A model generated the notes under the pieces. The model was not told the origin of the DNA, did no database searches, and saw nothing but the letters and a program-made list of their open reading frames with translations. This document shows positions 6,924 through 7,830 of a DNA stretch of 7,830 nucleotides, in pieces; the first letter of the stretch is position 1, and each line of letters begins with the position of its first letter. Location: contig PBEX01000023.1 of the NCBI GenBank assembly GCA_002718515.1, positions 4,089 through 11,918 of the forward strand, given 5' to 3'. The position numbers and the translations under genes are program-made. The stretch is from Phycisphaerae bacterium. Lineage in GTDB: Bacteria; Planctomycetota; Phycisphaerae; Phycisphaerales; SM1A02.

Positions 6924-6953
6924 AAAAAAAGCCCTTCGCTTGCGAAGGGCTTT
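6924..6953 (-). terminator. Intrinsic terminator of paralogue B
   Basis: GCCCTTCGC (6931-6939) and GCGAAGGGC (6942-6950) form a 9-bp GC-rich stem with a very tight loop, extended by three A-T pairs. Read on the minus strand it is followed by seven T residues (6924-6930). It lies about 30 bp past the stop at 6982. This is a textbook Rho-independent terminator, so the two paralogues are probably separate transcription units. Confidence 0.88.
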
Positions 6954-6981
6954 GAAAGTACTGTTGTACTTGAAAATCGTC

Positions 6982-7662
6982 TTATTTTCGACGACGTCTC
7001 GCAGTTACACCAGCAAGACCGAGCAGTGCTAAAGCACCTGGTGCTGGAAGTGCGTTACCGCCAATTAGTGTCCATGTATTGCCTGATGCATCTTTACCTT
7101 GAAGATTGACCGACATTGCTGCCATATCATCCGTAAGAACGCCTGAGCCACCAATGACTGAGAATTGACCGAGTAGAACTCGACCATCAACTTCTTGGCC
7201 TTGGATGTCATCTGGTGTCACGAACCATGAGCCGTTGTCTGTCGCAAGACTACCTGCTGTGTTGAATGCACCAAAATCGATGCCGATGTTGTTCATTGCA
7301 TTAGCAGTTTGATCTTCAAGACCAATTGATACCCAAGAGTCATAAGCAAGACTTGGGAAAGCAAAAATCAATGCTGGGTTGATACCGGCGGAAGTATCAC
7401 CACCAAATGCGTTTTGGTAGAACAGACCGTTCGCTGAAATGTCTAGTGAACTTTCTGAGTTACCGTAGACAGCATCTACACGCCAACCTGCATCCATGTT
7501 TGCATAAAGACGATACGTAGCAACGTCTCCTGGCTGAGTTGTCCCACCAGTGTTACCGAGGTGCACCAACTCTGCTGAAACTGATACATCAGCAGTTGCC
7601 GCACTTGCAGCGAGTACCGAACTTACCGCTGCCGCTGAGATTGAAAATACTTTTGTATTCAT
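6982..7662 (-). CDS. Exported PEP-CTERM-like protein, paralogue B
   Basis: 226-aa exported protein of unknown function and tandem paralogue of the gene at 6027-6689. Signal peptide at about 1-24 (MNTKVF, an Ala/Ser/Val-rich core, ATA before DVSV). The C-terminal signal is LPAPGALALLGLAGV (205-219) then TARRRRK. Shared body motifs: RVDAVYGN (61-68), FYQN (81-84), INPALIFAFPSLAYDS (94-109), GIDF (127-130), TDNGSWFVTPDD (141-152), QGQEVDGRVLLGQF (154-167). By hand alignment about 75 of 130 central residues are identical to paralogue A. The frame is open to an ATG at 7707, but GAGG in ATGAGGAAATTTACAATG stands 9 nt before the ATG at 7662, and that start gives a normal signal peptide; the ATG at 7677 is less likely because the ribosome-binding site lies inside its first codons. 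Own terminator downstream. Confidence 0.85.
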   Translation of the reverse strand: MNTKVFSISAAAVSSVLAASAATADVSVSAELVHLGNTGGTTQPGDVATYRLYANMDAGWRVDAVYGNSESSLDISANGLFYQNAFGGDTSAGINPALIFAFPSLAYDSWVSIGLEDQTANAMNNIGIDFGAFNTAGSLATDNGSWFVTPDDIQGQEVDGRVLLGQFSVIGGSGVLTDDMAAMSVNLQGKDASGNTWTLIGGNALPAPGALALLGLAGVTARRRRK

Positions 7663-7830
7663 TGTAAATTTCCTCATATCTTTTCTTTCGTTTTTAGTAA
7701 AACACATAGTTACAATTGCCCTTAGTCACTCACTGTTCCCACTGTCATGACTTCGAAGCAGAATGCTTCCACGCTGCAACTATGCACGCAATAGAAGTGA
7801 TGGCAAATACTTAGAACTATCTCTTTGCCT
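7663..7830. other. Upstream region of paralogue B, no gene seen
   Basis: No coding region recognised. It must hold the leader and probably the promoter of the minus-strand gene starting at 7662, but I found no convincing -35/-10 pair. It contains a short inverted repeat GAAGCA-GAA-TGCTTC at 7755-7769, overlapped by the palindrome CTTCGAAG (7751-7758), of unknown meaning. Confidence 0.4.

Noticed and set aside
7751..7769. Short inverted repeats upstream of paralogue B as a terminator
   Set aside because: Arms are only 6 bp with no T tract on either strand and no gene seen to end nearby.
1..7830. A defence system, prophage, transposon or CRISPR array
   Set aside because: No nuclease, integrase, transposase, phage structural gene, terminal inverted repeats or regularly spaced repeats were found; most genes are housekeeping.

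Overview
The window looks like a chromosomal fragment of a low-to-moderate-GC planctomycete, most likely of the Phycisphaerae. The main reason is the pair of secreted proteins ending in PAPGALALLG...RRRRK, a PEP-CTERM-like tail common in that group. The TPR-sulfotransferase and the weak Shine-Dalgarno sequences of several genes fit this but are less specific. The assignment is inference; no marker RNA gene is present.

Layout. Positions 1-914 (minus) hold the first 304 codons of an alanine racemase cut by the left edge. It diverges across a 59-bp gap from a plus-strand run of four genes. These are a DEAD-box RNA helicase with a DEVD motif II (974-2338), pseudouridine-5'-phosphate glycosidase PsuG (2335-3303, ATGA overlap with the helicase), transcription termination factor Rho (3379-4524, with its own near-consensus promoter), and a TPR-sulfotransferase fusion (4524-5957, TAATG overlap with rho). 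A hairpin closes the run. Two convergent minus-strand genes follow, 6027-6689 and 6982-7662. They are tandem paralogues encoding exported proteins with a signal peptide and a PEP-CTERM-like C-terminus. The distal copy has a strong intrinsic terminator.

How they fit together. Helicase and PsuG are probably cotranslated, and both act in RNA metabolism: one remodels RNA, the other splits the phosphorylated form of a modified nucleoside released by RNA turnover. Rho ends transcription and is coupled to a sulfotransferase that may modify protein or carbohydrate. The secreted paralogues belong to the cell-surface or extracellular programme. No phage, transposon, CRISPR array, tRNA or rRNA was seen. 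The points most worth a second look are the short Rho with a degenerate primary RNA-binding site, the palindrome inside the rho promoter, the helicase-psuG coupling, and the duplicated secreted family with a conserved TDNGSWFVTPDD block.
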